64,000 nucleotides of DNA from Chitinophaga caseinilytica (GTDB taxonomy: Bacteria > Bacteroidota > Bacteroidia > Chitinophagales > Chitinophagaceae). Position numbers and translations under genes: made by a program. This document shows, piece by piece, positions 8,732 through 18,045 of this stretch (positions are counted from its first letter, which is position 1; every line of letters starts with the position of its first letter). The stretch lies in assembly GCF_038396765.1 (NCBI RefSeq), contig NZ_CP150096.1:6183001-6247000 (forward strand), written 5' to 3'. The notes under the pieces are model-generated. The model was not told where the DNA came from and ran no database searches. It was given only the letters and a program-made list of their open reading frames with translations.

Positions 8732-9871
8732 TCAGAGCCGGTAATCCAGCGGCAGCATCACCGCCAGTTTTTCCCAGGCCCAATAATTTTCGAATATCAC
8801 GTCCATGGGCGCTTCCAGGTTGCCATTCCCGTCCATCCGCACTTCCGGCGCCAGCAATTTCATAATGGACACCTGCGGCCCGGGCTTATCGTTACTGCGG
8901 AGGTACTTTTCGATATATAGCCTTTCTTCCTTTTCCTTCCCGTAAACAACATACAAATGATCGCTGAAACGCAGCACATAGTCCCGCCCGCTTTTCCGCA
9001 ACACACTGTCTACCGGCAACTCCTTCCGCGCCAGGTAACTCACAGACCGCGAGAACATCGGGCTTCGCATGATCCCCATCACCGAATCCGGCGGCGCCTG
9101 GATCACCTGCCCCTGCTCCTTCTGCCTGCGCACCAGCTTCCGCATCGTAAAACCCTCGCCCCGGTAACTCCCCGCAATCAGGCTACGGCAAAAATGCAGC
9201 GCCGACCCACGGTATGCCTTTTCCCGGTTCTTCTCCCACCGCTTCTCCTGCGCCTTGCTGCGCGGCTTCATCGGCTCGAACAACGGATTACCATAGTACA
9301 TCGAATAACCCGTACGCGGACTATGCTCAAAATGGATTAACAAAAAACGGATGTTATATCCTAACGAGGGGTTCGATACTTCCAGGAAATCATCGGCCTT
9401 CGCCTTCAGTTCCATCGTGCCCCGGTCATATTCAAACTCCACCCTGTCCGGGTTGAGCAGTTTACATTGTTGCGCCACCGCCCCTTCACCGATGAATACC
9501 TTTTTGAACAACTGCATATAGTATTCCCGGTCCTTGTCCGGCCGCACCACCAACTCTTTCAACACGCCCGGTTTCTCTTTCAGCACAATGTCCAGCGTCC
9601 TGTTCTCCACCAGCTCCAGGGGCAAGATCTGCGGCTCATATCCCAAATACGATGCGATCACTTCATATCGCCCCGATGGAACGCCTCCGATCTCATAACT
9701 TCCCGACTCCGTCGTTCTCGCTCCCATCGTTGTCTGGTTCAGGAACACACTGGCGAACGGAAGCGGCTTCCCACCAGCATCTTTCACCGTCCCCCGCAAC
9801 GTCACCACCGTTTGCGCATACACATTGGCGATCAGCAAAGAACAGGCGGTCAGCAGGAAACACAACTTCAT
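8732..9871 (-). CDS. Exported protein with carboxypeptidase-regulatory-like domain
   Basis: A 379-residue protein with a Sec signal peptide (ends NVYAQ, about residue 20). A carboxypeptidase D regulatory-like beta-sandwich follows at about 22-95 (LRGTVKDAGGKPLPFASVFL, then SGSYEIGGVPSGRYEV, then SYLGYEPQ). The remainder is typical of Bacteroidota cell-envelope proteins of the DUF5686 kind but was not identified with certainty. It is the first gene of the operon with blaI and the M56 gene, and its ATG lies three bases from the first palindrome. A role at the envelope under BlaI control is inferred; the biochemical function is unknown. Confidence 0.65.
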   Translation of the reverse strand: MKLCFLLTACSLLIANVYAQTVVTLRGTVKDAGGKPLPFASVFLNQTTMGARTTESGSYEIGGVPSGRYEVIASYLGYEPQILPLELVENRTLDIVLKEKPGVLKELVVRPDKDREYYMQLFKKVFIGEGAVAQQCKLLNPDRVEFEYDRGTMELKAKADDFLEVSNPSLGYNIRFLLIHFEHSPRTGYSMYYGNPLFEPMKPRSKAQEKRWEKNREKAYRGSALHFCRSLIAGSYRGEGFTMRKLVRRQKEQGQVIQAPPDSVMGIMRSPMFSRSVSYLARKELPVDSVLRKSGRDYVLRFSDHLYVVYGKEKEERLYIEKYLRSNDKPGPQVSIMKLLAPEVRMDGNGNLEAPMDVIFENYWAWEKLAVMLPLDYRL

Positions 9872-9874
9872 AAC

Positions 9875-9922
9875 TACGATACTATCGTAAATCTACGAAT
9901 TATTCGTAGAACACCAAATTTA
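9875..9922 (-). promoter_or_regulatory. Promoter with two palindromic, probable BlaI operators
   Basis: Two perfect palindromes lie side by side: TACGATA-C-TATCGTA at 9875-9889 and CTACGAAT-T-ATTCGTAG at 9893-9909. They share the TACGA...TCGTA core. A minus-strand -7 box TAAATTTG (9922-9915) is immediately upstream, so both palindromes would cover the transcription start and ribosome entry region. BlaI-type repressors bind such dyads. The assignment is inferred from position and the co-encoded BlaI. Confidence 0.7.
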
Positions 9923-9938
9923 TTTTGAGGAACGGCAT

Positions 9939-9970
9939 AAAAAAAGGGCAACCGATCACCGGTCACCCTT
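9939..9970 (-). terminator. Rho-independent terminator downstream of a TlpA gene
   Basis: Stem AAGGG-CA-ACCG (9944-9954) with CGGT-CA-CCCTT (9960-9970); the CA/CA pairs form an internal loop. On the minus strand a T-run follows (9939-9945). Confidence 0.55.
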
Positions 9971-9992
9971 CCCCATATTTTTATATCTGGTT

Positions 9993-11144
9993 CTATTCCT
10001 TAGGCAGCAACTCTTCCAGCTTTTTGCCCAGCTCTTCCGCCCGGAGGTTCCGCGCGATGATCTTGCCCTGCGGGTCGATCAAGAGGTTCTGCGGAATAGC
10101 GCGGATGCCATACAGCTTACCCACTTCGTTCTTCCAACCCTTGAGGTCGGAAACGTGCGTCCAGGTCAGGTTATCGGTACGAATAGCCTGCTTCCAGCGG
10201 TCCTGCTTCTCGTCGAACGAAACGCCGAGGATCGTGAAACCCTTGTCCTTATATTGCTGGAAAGCCTTCACCACATTGGGATTCTCCGCCCGGCAAGGCC
10301 CGCACCAGCTGGCCCAGAAGTCCACCAGCACGTATTTCCCCCGGAAAGATGCCAGGGTCACCGGCGCGCCGGTCGTATCGTTCTGCGTAAATTCAATCGC
10401 CGGCTGGCCGATCGCGATCTTTTTCGCCAAATCTATCCGGTAAGCAAATTCCTTTGCGGACGGGTACCGGCGAACGGTTTTGGACAGCGATTTAAATAAC
10501 GGCTCCGCCACGTCCACATCCAGCTCATACCCCACCACCTGGTTGAGCACGAACATCCCGATCGGGCTGGATGGATTGTCTTTCAAATACTTCTGCATAA
10601 TAGCCGTTTTTGATGCGTCGATCTGCTCGATGCGCGTTTCGGCCTTTTGCTTCCTGGCATCGTTCTTCGATTCCCAGGCTTTGCGGTATTCTTTCTCCGC
10701 CGCTTCCATGTCTTTATCCACGGCGCGGGTAAGGTCGTTGAGCTGATTGAACGCATCCTGGACGGCCGTCCCGTCTGCCGACGCCTTCTGGTCGGGAGCA
10801 GGAACATGCACGCGGGTGGTGCCTTTCCCGATGAAAAGCAACGCCACTTCCTTCCGTCCGCCGGGCGCTTCTTTCGAAACGGGGATCACGGAAAAAAGCT
10901 GTGCCTGCTGCGGCTCGGGAACCTTTCCCTTGAAGGAAAATTTGCCATCATTGGCCACTGCGCTGTCGATCACGAACTGACCGCCGATGCGCATCCGGAG
11001 GTAGAATTTGGTGGGGGAAGACTGCTCTCCCACTGTGCCTGAAACGGTAAACGGAATGTGTTTGATCTTTTCGTCTGGCTTATCCTGTGCAAACAACATT
11101 GCAGCCGGGCTGAAAAGCATGGCTGCAAGTATCCAATTCTTCAT
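9993..11144 (-). CDS. TlpA-family thiol-disulfide protein with DUF4369-like N-terminus
   Basis: A 383-residue exported protein. The signal peptide ends MLFAQ (about residue 20). Residues about 30-110 are the DUF4369-like beta domain, and 125-190 are a charged helical linker. A thioredoxin-like domain fills about 245-380, with catalytic CGPC at 281-284 and a cis-Pro segment IPQNLLIDPQG. It should act in the periplasm as a thiol-disulfide oxidoreductase. Its neighbour at 11218-12303 is a paralogue with the same architecture, so the pair probably arose by duplication. Substrate unknown. The gap of 73 bases leaves co-transcription with that gene possible. Confidence 0.88.
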   Translation of the reverse strand: MKNWILAAMLFSPAAMLFAQDKPDEKIKHIPFTVSGTVGEQSSPTKFYLRMRIGGQFVIDSAVANDGKFSFKGKVPEPQQAQLFSVIPVSKEAPGGRKEVALLFIGKGTTRVHVPAPDQKASADGTAVQDAFNQLNDLTRAVDKDMEAAEKEYRKAWESKNDARKQKAETRIEQIDASKTAIMQKYLKDNPSSPIGMFVLNQVVGYELDVDVAEPLFKSLSKTVRRYPSAKEFAYRIDLAKKIAIGQPAIEFTQNDTTGAPVTLASFRGKYVLVDFWASWCGPCRAENPNVVKAFQQYKDKGFTILGVSFDEKQDRWKQAIRTDNLTWTHVSDLKGWKNEVGKLYGIRAIPQNLLIDPQGKIIARNLRAEELGKKLEELLPKE

Positions 11145-11217
11145 GATGTGACTGTTTAGATTCTACCGCAAATTTCTCCAATCCGGGCCCGAAAAGCAAG
11201 CCCAATTTGATAAGCGG

Positions 11218-12303
11218 TCACTTGAGGACTTCCGCCAGCTTCTGTTCCAAAGCCGATCCGCGCAGGTTGGCGGCGATGATGTTGCCCTGCGGGTCGAGGA
11301 GGAAGTTCTGGGGGATCCCGCGAACGCCGTACATGGCGGCCGCTTCGTTGCCCCAGCCTTTCAGGTCGGAAACCTGCGTCCAGCTGAGGTTATCCTGTTT
11401 GATCGCACGCAGCCAGTCGGATTTCTCCTTGTCCAGGCTCACGCCGAAAACGGTGAAGTTCTTGTTCTTGAATTTGTTGTACGCCGCCACCACATTCGGG
11501 TTCTCCTGGCGGCAGGGCCCGCACCAGCTGGCCCAGAAATCGATCAGCACATATTTCCCGCGGAAGGAAGAAAGGCTCACCATTTTGCCTTCCGGATCGG
11601 CCTGCGAAAAATCGGGCGCAGCCACCGGACCGGAGGTTTTTCCTTCAGACGCGAGGCTCATGGCTACGGTTTTGCCCAGTTTGGACATTTTCACTTTCGG
11701 ATCGAGCGACTCGAAAATGCCGGCGAATTCGGATTTGGGCAACCGGCTTTGCAGATCGCCGTACAGGAGGAACAGGCTGGCCATCGCCTGCGGGCGTTCC
11801 TTGATGAATTGCCTGGCCGTATTTTGCAGTTTCTTATCGAAAGCATCGGCCTTCGAGCGGAAAGCTGTTTGTTTTTCGGATTCGTCCTGCCCGATGGAAC
11901 GGGCTTCGTTGTTCAGCGCGATCGCCTCGTTCTGAAGGGGCCGCATGGTTTTATGGTATTCCTGCATCCAGCGGGTTTGCTGGCCGGCTTTGACGGACTG
12001 CGCAACGGGAAAATCCTTCGCGTCCAGGTCGATCGTAATTTCCGGCTGATCGCTCACGAGGAGCGAGGGAAAGTCGACCCCGGCGAGGAACAGCGCGTAC
12101 ATGGCATCTGCAGCGGGTTTCACGTTCGTCACGAAAGCGAATTTCCCGTCCGCCTTCAACTCGGTAGAATCGGCCCAGTTGCCGTCTTCGCTGACGAAGT
12201 AGAGCTTCTGACCTGGTGCGCCCTTCAGCGTCCCGTTCACTTTCATTTGCGCCTGTGCCGCCGTTGCTGCCGTTACCGCCAGCAGGAATACGATCTTTTT
12301 CAT
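11218..12303 (-). CDS. TlpA-family thiol-disulfide protein, overlapping hisIE
   Basis: A 361-residue exported protein with a signal peptide ending AQAQ (about 19), a short DUF4369-like domain, a helical linker (about 105-170) and a thioredoxin-like domain. The active site is CGPC at 261-264, followed by IPQNFLLDPQG. Its ATG overlaps the hisIE TGA by four bases (ATGA at 12303-12300), so it is translationally coupled to the last histidine gene although it has no known role in histidine synthesis. It resembles the next gene downstream along most of its length. A periplasmic reductase or oxidase role is expected from the motif. Confidence 0.88.
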   Translation of the reverse strand: MKKIVFLLAVTAATAAQAQMKVNGTLKGAPGQKLYFVSEDGNWADSTELKADGKFAFVTNVKPAADAMYALFLAGVDFPSLLVSDQPEITIDLDAKDFPVAQSVKAGQQTRWMQEYHKTMRPLQNEAIALNNEARSIGQDESEKQTAFRSKADAFDKKLQNTARQFIKERPQAMASLFLLYGDLQSRLPKSEFAGIFESLDPKVKMSKLGKTVAMSLASEGKTSGPVAAPDFSQADPEGKMVSLSSFRGKYVLIDFWASWCGPCRQENPNVVAAYNKFKNKNFTVFGVSLDKEKSDWLRAIKQDNLSWTQVSDLKGWGNEAAAMYGVRGIPQNFLLDPQGNIIAANLRGSALEQKLAEVLK

Positions 12304-12899
12304 TTTTTATGTCTTTCTTTCAGGATCGAAGTTACGTCTTCGAGGGTAAAACCTTTGGCCTGCAGCAGGATCATGTAGTGGAAAAGCAGGTCGGCCGCTT
12401 CGCCGAGGAACAAGTCGCGGTTATCGTCTTTCGCTTCGATCACCAGTTCCACCGCTTCTTCCCCTACCTTCTGCGCTACTTTATTGATGCCTTTGGCGAA
12501 CAGCGAAGCCGTGTAGGATTTCTCCGTGGGATTTTCCTTCCGGTCGCGGATCACCTGTTCCAGCCGGTTGAGGAAATGGCCGTCGTCTTCATTGGCTTCG
12601 TTCCAGCAGGTATCGGCGCCGGTGTGGCAAACGGGCCCAACGGGATTGGCTTTGACGAGGATCGTGTCCTGGTCGCAATCCACCGCCACGCTCACGAGAT
12701 GCAGGAAATTCCCGCTTTCCTCGCCTTTCGTCCACAGCCGGTTTTTGGAACGACTGAAAAAGGTCACTTTCCTGTCGGCCAGCGTTTTATCCAGCGCCTC
12801 GCGGTTCATGTACCCGAGCATCAACACCTTCCGGGTGATGGCATCCTGCACGATGGCGGGTACCAGTCCGTCGGGAGATTTCGAAAAATTCACCTCCAT
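12300..12899 (-). CDS. hisIE: Bifunctional phosphoribosyl-AMP cyclohydrolase / phosphoribosyl-ATP pyrophosphohydrolase
   Basis: A 199-residue fusion catalysing steps 2 and 3 of histidine synthesis in the cytoplasm. The N-terminal HisI part (1 to about 110) contains MLGYMNREAL, FFSRSKNRLWTKGEESGN and the metal-binding DCDQDTILV/CHTG region. The C-terminal HisE part (about 110-199) contains KVGEEAVELVIEAKDD and EAADLLFH. Both halves are complete. It is the last his gene of the run hisH-hisA-hisF-hisIE, separated from hisF by 38 bases. Confidence 0.95.
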   Translation of the reverse strand: MEVNFSKSPDGLVPAIVQDAITRKVLMLGYMNREALDKTLADRKVTFFSRSKNRLWTKGEESGNFLHLVSVAVDCDQDTILVKANPVGPVCHTGADTCWNEANEDDGHFLNRLEQVIRDRKENPTEKSYTASLFAKGINKVAQKVGEEAVELVIEAKDDNRDLFLGEAADLLFHYMILLQAKGFTLEDVTSILKERHKK

Positions 12900-12937
12900 G
12901 GGTAAATCGTGTTTAAAAATAATAAAAATTTATAATA

Positions 12938-13693
12938 CTAAAACCGGATCTGCACGCCTCTTTGATAGAGGTAATTTTTCAGATCGGGTATTTCCATTTC
13001 CTTATAGTGGAAGATGCTGGCGGCGAGCGCAGCGTCTGCCCCGGCTTTTTCGAACACATCGGCGAAATGCTCCATGGTCCCCGCGCCGCCGGAAGCGATC
13101 ACGGGCACGTTGAGGTTCCGGGATAGGCGGCCGGTAATATCCAGCGCAAATCCCTGTTTGGTGCCGTCGTTGTTCATGGACGTGAGCAGGATCTCCCCCG
13201 CCCCGCGCTCCACGGCTTCGCGCGCCCAGTCTTCGGTGCGGATGTCGGTTTTCACGCGGCCGCCGTTGAGGTACACGAACCAGTCGCCGTCTTCGAAACG
13301 GGTGTCGATCGCTAGTACCACGCACTGGGAACCGAATTCCTTCGACAGGTCGTTGAGCAGTTGCGGGGTGCGGAATGCGGCGGTGTTGACAGACACCTTG
13401 TCTGCCCCGGCGCCCAGCAGCACGCTCACGTCGTCTACGGCCGCAATGCCGCCGCCTACGGTGAACGGGATGTTGATGTGCCGCGCGATGTCGGTCACGA
13501 GGGCGTGGAGGGTTTTGCGGCGCTCGTTGGTAGCGGTGATATCGAGGAACACGAGCTCATCGGCGCCCTGGGCGGCGTAGAGGGCGCCCAGTTCAACGGG
13601 GTCTCCGGCATCGCGGATGTTTTCGAAATTAACGCCCTTCACGGTGCGCCCGTCCTTGATGTCGAGACAGGGTATGATTCTTTTCGTGAGCAT
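12938..13693 (-). CDS. hisF: Imidazole glycerol phosphate synthase, cyclase subunit
   Basis: A 251-residue (beta/alpha)8 protein that cyclises PRFAR using ammonia from HisH to give imidazole glycerol phosphate and AICAR. Catalytic Asp11 (CLDIKDG) and Asp130 (AIDTR) are present at the canonical positions. Phosphate-binding loops FTVGGGI and VIASGGAG are also present. It starts two bases after the HisA stop, in the expected order hisH-hisA-hisF. Confidence 0.97.
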   Translation of the reverse strand: MLTKRIIPCLDIKDGRTVKGVNFENIRDAGDPVELGALYAAQGADELVFLDITATNERRKTLHALVTDIARHINIPFTVGGGIAAVDDVSVLLGAGADKVSVNTAAFRTPQLLNDLSKEFGSQCVVLAIDTRFEDGDWFVYLNGGRVKTDIRTEDWAREAVERGAGEILLTSMNNDGTKQGFALDITGRLSRNLNVPVIASGGAGTMEHFADVFEKAGADAALAASIFHYKEMEIPDLKNYLYQRGVQIRF

Positions 13694-13695
13694 AG

Positions 13696-14841
13696 CTACA
13701 GCAGTTTCTTCAGTTCAGACATTTGAATGCGGCCTTCGTAAATGGCCTTGCCGATGATGACGCCGGCGAGCCCCGCGGCGCGGAGCTCTTCCACATCGCC
13801 CATATGGCTCACACCGCCGCTGGCTGTGAGGCGGATGCCCGGCAGTTCGGCGATGATCTTTTTATACAGTTCGGTACTGGGGCCTTGCAGCAGCCCGTCT
13901 TTGGCGATATCGGTACAGAAAATTTCCTTCACGCCTTTTTCCATGTTGCCGCGGAGGAAGTCGAATACGCTGACGCCCGTGGTTTCCAGCCATCCGCCTA
14001 CGGCGATTTTCTCATCCTTCACATCGGCCCCGAGAAAAATTTTCTCCGCGCCGTATTGCTCCACCCAACCGAAAAACAGTTCCGGCTGCTTCACGGCCAC
14101 ACTGCCGATGGTCGCCAGTTTCGCGCCGGCTTCGAACACCACGCGGATATCTTCGTCCCGCTTGATGCCGCCTCCAAAATCCACGACCAGTCCTGTTTTC
14201 CCGGCAACGGCCTCCAATACTTTCCAGTTCACGACCTGGCCTTTTTTGGCCCCGTCGAGATCTACCAGGTGCAGGCGCTTCACGCCCGCGTCTTCGAATT
14301 CTTTCGCTACTTCGAGCGGATTTTCGTTGTAGATTTTCTTTTGATCGTAATCGCCCTGTGTCAGCCTTACGCATTTCCCGTCGATGATATCGATGGCGGG
14401 AATAATGGTAAAAGTGTCTACGGATGCGGATTTCAGTTCTATTTCCATTTTGTAGAATGCGATATTGTCTTTGTAAAACAGGCCACTGGTGACATGGTAC
14501 CCCAATGCTTCGTAAAACCCGGTGGCGGATGCGCGCGCATTGCACCAGAGGCGGGAAACGCCATGATCGCGGCACACTTTTTCGAGATGTGCCATCATGA
14601 TCTTCCCGAATCCTTTTCCCTGCTGATCATTGGCGGTGGCGAGCTTGCGGAACTGCGCGCTGCGGCCGTCGATGAAAAGGGAAACGACGGTCACCTGCCG
14701 GGCGCCGTCGTACAAGCCGAAATGCAGGCCGTCCACATCGTGCGGAAGCGTTACCCGGTCCAGCGGCCAATCCGGGTACATCACGTCGCGCCGCAGCTGC
14801 AGCGTGTCTTCCGTGGTGATATTCCTGATCGTTACGCTCAC
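13696..14841 (-). CDS. hisA: GNAT acetyltransferase domain fused to HisA isomerase
   Basis: A 381-residue protein in one open frame. Residues 1 to about 133 are a GNAT N-acetyltransferase with the acetyl-CoA loop QGKGFG (74-79) and a C-terminal FYEALGYHV. Residues about 143-381 are a complete His[16 protein letters not shown] with Asp151, DFGGGIK, ADVKDE with Asp273, TDIAKDG and SGGVSHMGD. HisA converts ProFAR to PRFAR. No stop or separate start codon with good context is seen at the junction (about 133-143), and a standalone HisA would normally begin at about residue 145. The GNAT substrate is unknown. The ATG overlaps the hisH stop by four bases. Confidence 0.9.
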   Translation of the reverse strand: MSVTIRNITTEDTLQLRRDVMYPDWPLDRVTLPHDVDGLHFGLYDGARQVTVVSLFIDGRSAQFRKLATANDQQGKGFGKIMMAHLEKVCRDHGVSRLWCNARASATGFYEALGYHVTSGLFYKDNIAFYKMEIELKSASVDTFTIIPAIDIIDGKCVRLTQGDYDQKKIYNENPLEVAKEFEDAGVKRLHLVDLDGAKKGQVVNWKVLEAVAGKTGLVVDFGGGIKRDEDIRVVFEAGAKLATIGSVAVKQPELFFGWVEQYGAEKIFLGADVKDEKIAVGGWLETTGVSVFDFLRGNMEKGVKEIFCTDIAKDGLLQGPSTELYKKIIAELPGIRLTASGGVSHMGDVEELRAAGLAGVIIGKAIYEGRIQMSELKKLL

Positions 14842-15431
14842 AGTTTCAGGAAGCTTTCGATGAGGCTTTGGCCTGCGTCGGCCGACTTTTCCGGATGAAA
14901 CTGCACGGCGTAGAAATTATCTTTCTGCAGCGCGGCGCTGTAATTGATCACGTAATTGGCGATGGCGGTCGTATCCGGCCCCAGTTCCACGAAGTAACTG
15001 TGCACGAAATACATATAAGCATTCTGCGGTACATGTTCGAAAATCACGGAATGCAGGCCGGTGATATTGTTCCAGCCGATTTGCGGTATTTTCAGCAGGT
15101 TGCCCGCCGGCGATTCGAATTTCTTCACATCGAGGTCGAACACCCCGATGCAATCCGTATCGTTTTCTTCCGAATGGCGGCACAGCAGCTGCATGCCCAG
15201 GCAAATACCCAGCACGGGCTGCCGGAGGTCTTTAAGCACCTGGTCCAGCTTCCGGTCGCGCAGGTACTTCATGGCGGTGCTGGCTTCGCCCACGCCGGGG
15301 AAGATCACTTTATCGGCCGAACGGAGCGTTTCCGGATCGTCTGTCACCACGGCTTCCGCGCCCAGCCTTTCGAGGGCGAAGAGGACGGACTGCGTATTGC
15401 CGGCGTTATATTTCAGGATGGCAGTTTTCAT
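14838..15431 (-). CDS. hisH: Imidazole glycerol phosphate synthase, glutaminase subunit
   Basis: A 197-residue class I glutamine amidotransferase supplying ammonia to HisF. The triad is visible: Cys77 in GICLGMQLL, His179 and Glu181 in VQFHPEKS. Length is normal. It begins only two bases after trpA ends, so it is embedded in the trp transcript, and it overlaps the GNAT-hisA gene by four bases at its end. Confidence 0.96.
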   Translation of the reverse strand: MKTAILKYNAGNTQSVLFALERLGAEAVVTDDPETLRSADKVIFPGVGEASTAMKYLRDRKLDQVLKDLRQPVLGICLGMQLLCRHSEENDTDCIGVFDLDVKKFESPAGNLLKIPQIGWNNITGLHSVIFEHVPQNAYMYFVHSYFVELGPDTTAIANYVINYSAALQKDNFYAVQFHPEKSADAGQSLIESFLKL

Positions 15432-15433
15432 GG

Positions 15434-16204
15434 CTATTGTTTGATGTTGCGGACGAACGTCTGAACGGTTTCCTGCAAGTTAGCACTGTTTTCGATGGCT
15501 TTCACGAATGCGCTGCCGATAATGGCGCCGTTGCTGTATTGGCAAGCCGTCTGGAAAGTGGCTTTGTCGCGGATGCCGAAGCCCACCAGCACAGGGTTCT
15601 GCAGTTTCATCGACTGTAACTTCTCGAAATAGGATGCCTGCAGTTTCATGTCCTTGTCTTTCCCGGTGGTGGAGGAAGACGACACGGCGTACACGAATCC
15701 CCGGCTCAGGGAGTCGATCTTGCGGATGCGGGCTTCGCTGGTTTCGGGCGTTACGAGGAAAATGAGGTGCTGGCCGTATTTTTCGAAGAGCGGTTTATAT
15801 TCGGTTTCGTATTCATCCATGGGCAGATCGGGCAGGATAAGCCCGTCCACGCCCACTTCCTGGCAACTGCGCAGGAAATTTTCCACACCGTATTGCAACA
15901 CGGGATTGATGTACCCCATGAGCACCACGGGTATCCGGATTTTGCTGCGGAAGCCTTTGAGCTGTTCAAAGAGGACGGCGAGCTTCATCCCGTTCGCGAT
16001 GGCGCGGGTGCTGCTGTCCTGGATAACGGGCCCGTCTGCCAGGGGGTCGGAGAAGGGCATGCCGATCTCCGCCATGTCGGCCCCGCCGTCTTGCAGCGCC
16101 TGCAGTACGGTGAGCGTATCGCCGAGCTGCGGGAAACCGGCGGTGAAATATATGTTGAGCACTTCTTTGGGCTTTTGCTGGAAGAGCTGGTCGATGCGGT
16201 TCAT
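15434..16204 (-). CDS. trpA: Tryptophan synthase alpha chain
   Basis: A 256-residue TIM barrel releasing indole from indole-3-glycerol phosphate. Catalytic Glu46 (AEIGMPFSDP) and Asp57 (PLADGPVIQ) are present. Loop 6 region and the phosphate-binding GFGI segment are intact. It is the last trp gene, starting seven bases after trpB ends and stopping two bases before hisH. Confidence 0.97.
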   Translation of the reverse strand: MNRIDQLFQQKPKEVLNIYFTAGFPQLGDTLTVLQALQDGGADMAEIGMPFSDPLADGPVIQDSSTRAIANGMKLAVLFEQLKGFRSKIRIPVVLMGYINPVLQYGVENFLRSCQEVGVDGLILPDLPMDEYETEYKPLFEKYGQHLIFLVTPETSEARIRKIDSLSRGFVYAVSSSSTTGKDKDMKLQASYFEKLQSMKLQNPVLVGFGIRDKATFQTACQYSNGAIIGSAFVKAIENSANLQETVQTFVRNIKQ

Positions 16205-16211
16205 ATTGCCG

Positions 16212-17417
16212 TTATTTCAGGTGTTTGATATAGGTTTCGAGGTCCTTGTCGCCGCGGCCGCTGAGGCACACCACGGTTACATCGTCGGGCTGAAGACCGA
16301 GGTCTTTCAGCTTGGCGAGGGCGTGGGCCGATTCGAGGGCGGGGATGATGCCTTCGAGGAGACTGAGCTCATAGGCGGCAGCCAGGGCTTCGTCGTCGGT
16401 GGCGTTGAGGAATTTCCCCCGGCCGGAGGCGTACAGGTGTGCATGCATGGGGCCAACGCCCGGGTAGTCGAGCCCGGCGGAGATGGAATGCGGTTCCACG
16501 ATCTGGCCGTCGTCTGTCTGCATCAGCAATGTTTTGCTGGCGTGGATGACGCCGGGTTTGCCGAGCTGGGAGGTAGCCGCGGAAAATCCGCTGTCCACGC
16601 CTTTACCGGCCGCTTCCACAGCTACGAGCCGCACGCTTTCGTCGTCGGTGAAATGGAAGAAAGTCCCCGCTGCGTTGGAGCCTCCGCCCACGCAGGCGAT
16701 CACGTAATCGGGCAATTCCTTGCCGGTCTTTTCTTTCAGTTGTTTTTTGATTTCTTCGCTGATGACCGACTGAAACCGCGCTACCATATCCGGGTACGGG
16801 TGGGGCCCTACCACGGAACCGATGATATAATGGGTGTCTACCGGATTGTTGATCCAGTCGCGGATGGCTTCGTTCGTGGCGTCTTTGAGGGTTTTGGAGC
16901 CGCAGGTGGCGGGCACTACCGTGGCGCCGAGCATTTTCATGCGGGCCACGTTAGGGGCCTGGCGCTGGATGTCTACACTGCCCATGTACACGATGCATTC
17001 CAGGCCCATGAGGGCGCAGACGGTGGCGGTGGCCACGCCGTGCTGGCCGGCGCCGGTTTCGGCGATGATGCGCTTTTTGCCGAGGCGCTTGGCGAGCAAT
17101 ATCTGGCCGATGGTATTGTTGACCTTGTGGGCGCCCGTGTGGTTGAGGTCTTCCCGTTTCAGGTAAATCTTCGTGTTGTATTTTTCGGAAAGCCGGCTGG
17201 CGAAATAGAGCGGCGACGGCCGGCCCACGTAATCTTTCAGCAGTTGTTCGAATTCCTGCTGAAAAGCAGGCTCGCGCATGATCTTCAGATAGTTTTCCCG
17301 CAGCTCTTCCACGTTGGGATAGAGCATTTCAGGAATATATGCGCCCCCGAATTCGCCATAGTAGCCTTTTTCGTTGACGTGGTATTTGGAATGGGAAGTA
17401 TTGACGGCAATATCCAT
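16212..17417 (-). CDS. trpB: Tryptophan synthase beta chain
   Basis: A 401-residue PLP enzyme joining indole and serine. The PLP lysine is Lys98 in HTGAHKVNN. Other conserved segments are [11 protein letters not shown] near the start, AETGAGQHG, and CVGGGSNA binding the PLP phosphate. Length is as expected for TrpB1. It lies seven bases after trpF and forms the synthase with TrpA. Confidence 0.97.
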   Translation of the reverse strand: MDIAVNTSHSKYHVNEKGYYGEFGGAYIPEMLYPNVEELRENYLKIMREPAFQQEFEQLLKDYVGRPSPLYFASRLSEKYNTKIYLKREDLNHTGAHKVNNTIGQILLAKRLGKKRIIAETGAGQHGVATATVCALMGLECIVYMGSVDIQRQAPNVARMKMLGATVVPATCGSKTLKDATNEAIRDWINNPVDTHYIIGSVVGPHPYPDMVARFQSVISEEIKKQLKEKTGKELPDYVIACVGGGSNAAGTFFHFTDDESVRLVAVEAAGKGVDSGFSAATSQLGKPGVIHASKTLLMQTDDGQIVEPHSISAGLDYPGVGPMHAHLYASGRGKFLNATDDEALAAAYELSLLEGIIPALESAHALAKLKDLGLQPDDVTVVCLSGRGDKDLETYIKHLK

Positions 17418-17424
17418 AATACGG

Positions 17425-18045
17425 TTATTTTTTGATCTGTTTGATGAATGCCTCCACGAGGCGCATATCTTTTATTCCGGGAGCGGATTCAAATTTACTG
17501 TTCACATCCGCAGCAAACAAGTGCGGCTCCCGCCATCGGAGGAGCGCATCCGCATCGCCCGGCCCGATCCCTCCGGCCAAAAAGTACGGCTGCTCCGAAG
17601 CGTACCCTTCAAAAAGGTTCCAGTCGAATTGCTTTCCCGTGCCGCCATGCCCTTTCCCCGCGGTGTCGAACAGCAGGAAATCGAACGCTTCCGTTCCGGC
17701 AACCGGCAATTCCGTCGCGCTTTCAGGAATGGAAACGGCTTTCATCACTTTGACGGATTTCTTCACTTCCAGGATGAATTCACCCGGAAAATCCCCGTAC
17801 AACTGCACCATGTCCAGCCCGTAATCCGCGATCGTCCTCTGCAGCGTGGGCAAATCGGGTTGCACGAACACGCCCACTTTCTCCAGTTTCCCATTCCCCG
17901 TTTCCCGCACCGTTCTGCCGGAAAGTTTGTCGCCGGCGAAGCGGGGAGATTTGGGATAGAAGATGAAACCCGCATAGTCTGCACCGATTTCGGCCAGCGC
18001 CGCGATGTCTTCCGCCCGGGTGATGCCGCATACTTTTACTTTCAT
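17425..18045 (-). CDS. trpF: Phosphoribosylanthranilate isomerase
   Basis: A 206-residue TIM barrel for the Amadori rearrangement of PRA to Cd[12 protein letters not shown] places the catalytic Cys at 6; the C-terminal GGI and ADVNSKFE segments are family marks. The start at 18045 was chosen over a much longer open frame because TrpF proteins begin here and because the ATG overlaps the trpC TGA by four bases. Confidence 0.94.
   Translation of the reverse strand: MKVKVCGITRAEDIAALAEIGADYAGFIFYPKSPRFAGDKLSGRTVRETGNGKLEKVGVFVQPDLPTLQRTIADYGLDMVQLYGDFPGEFILEVKKSVKVMKAVSIPESATELPVAGTEAFDFLLFDTAGKGHGGTGKQFDWNLFEGYASEQPYFLAGGIGPGDADALLRWREPHLFAADVNSKFESAPGIKDMRLVEAFIKQIKK

Noticed and set aside
15648..17435. 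595-codon plus-strand open frame
   Set aside because: Antisense to trpA and trpB; no recognisable domains.
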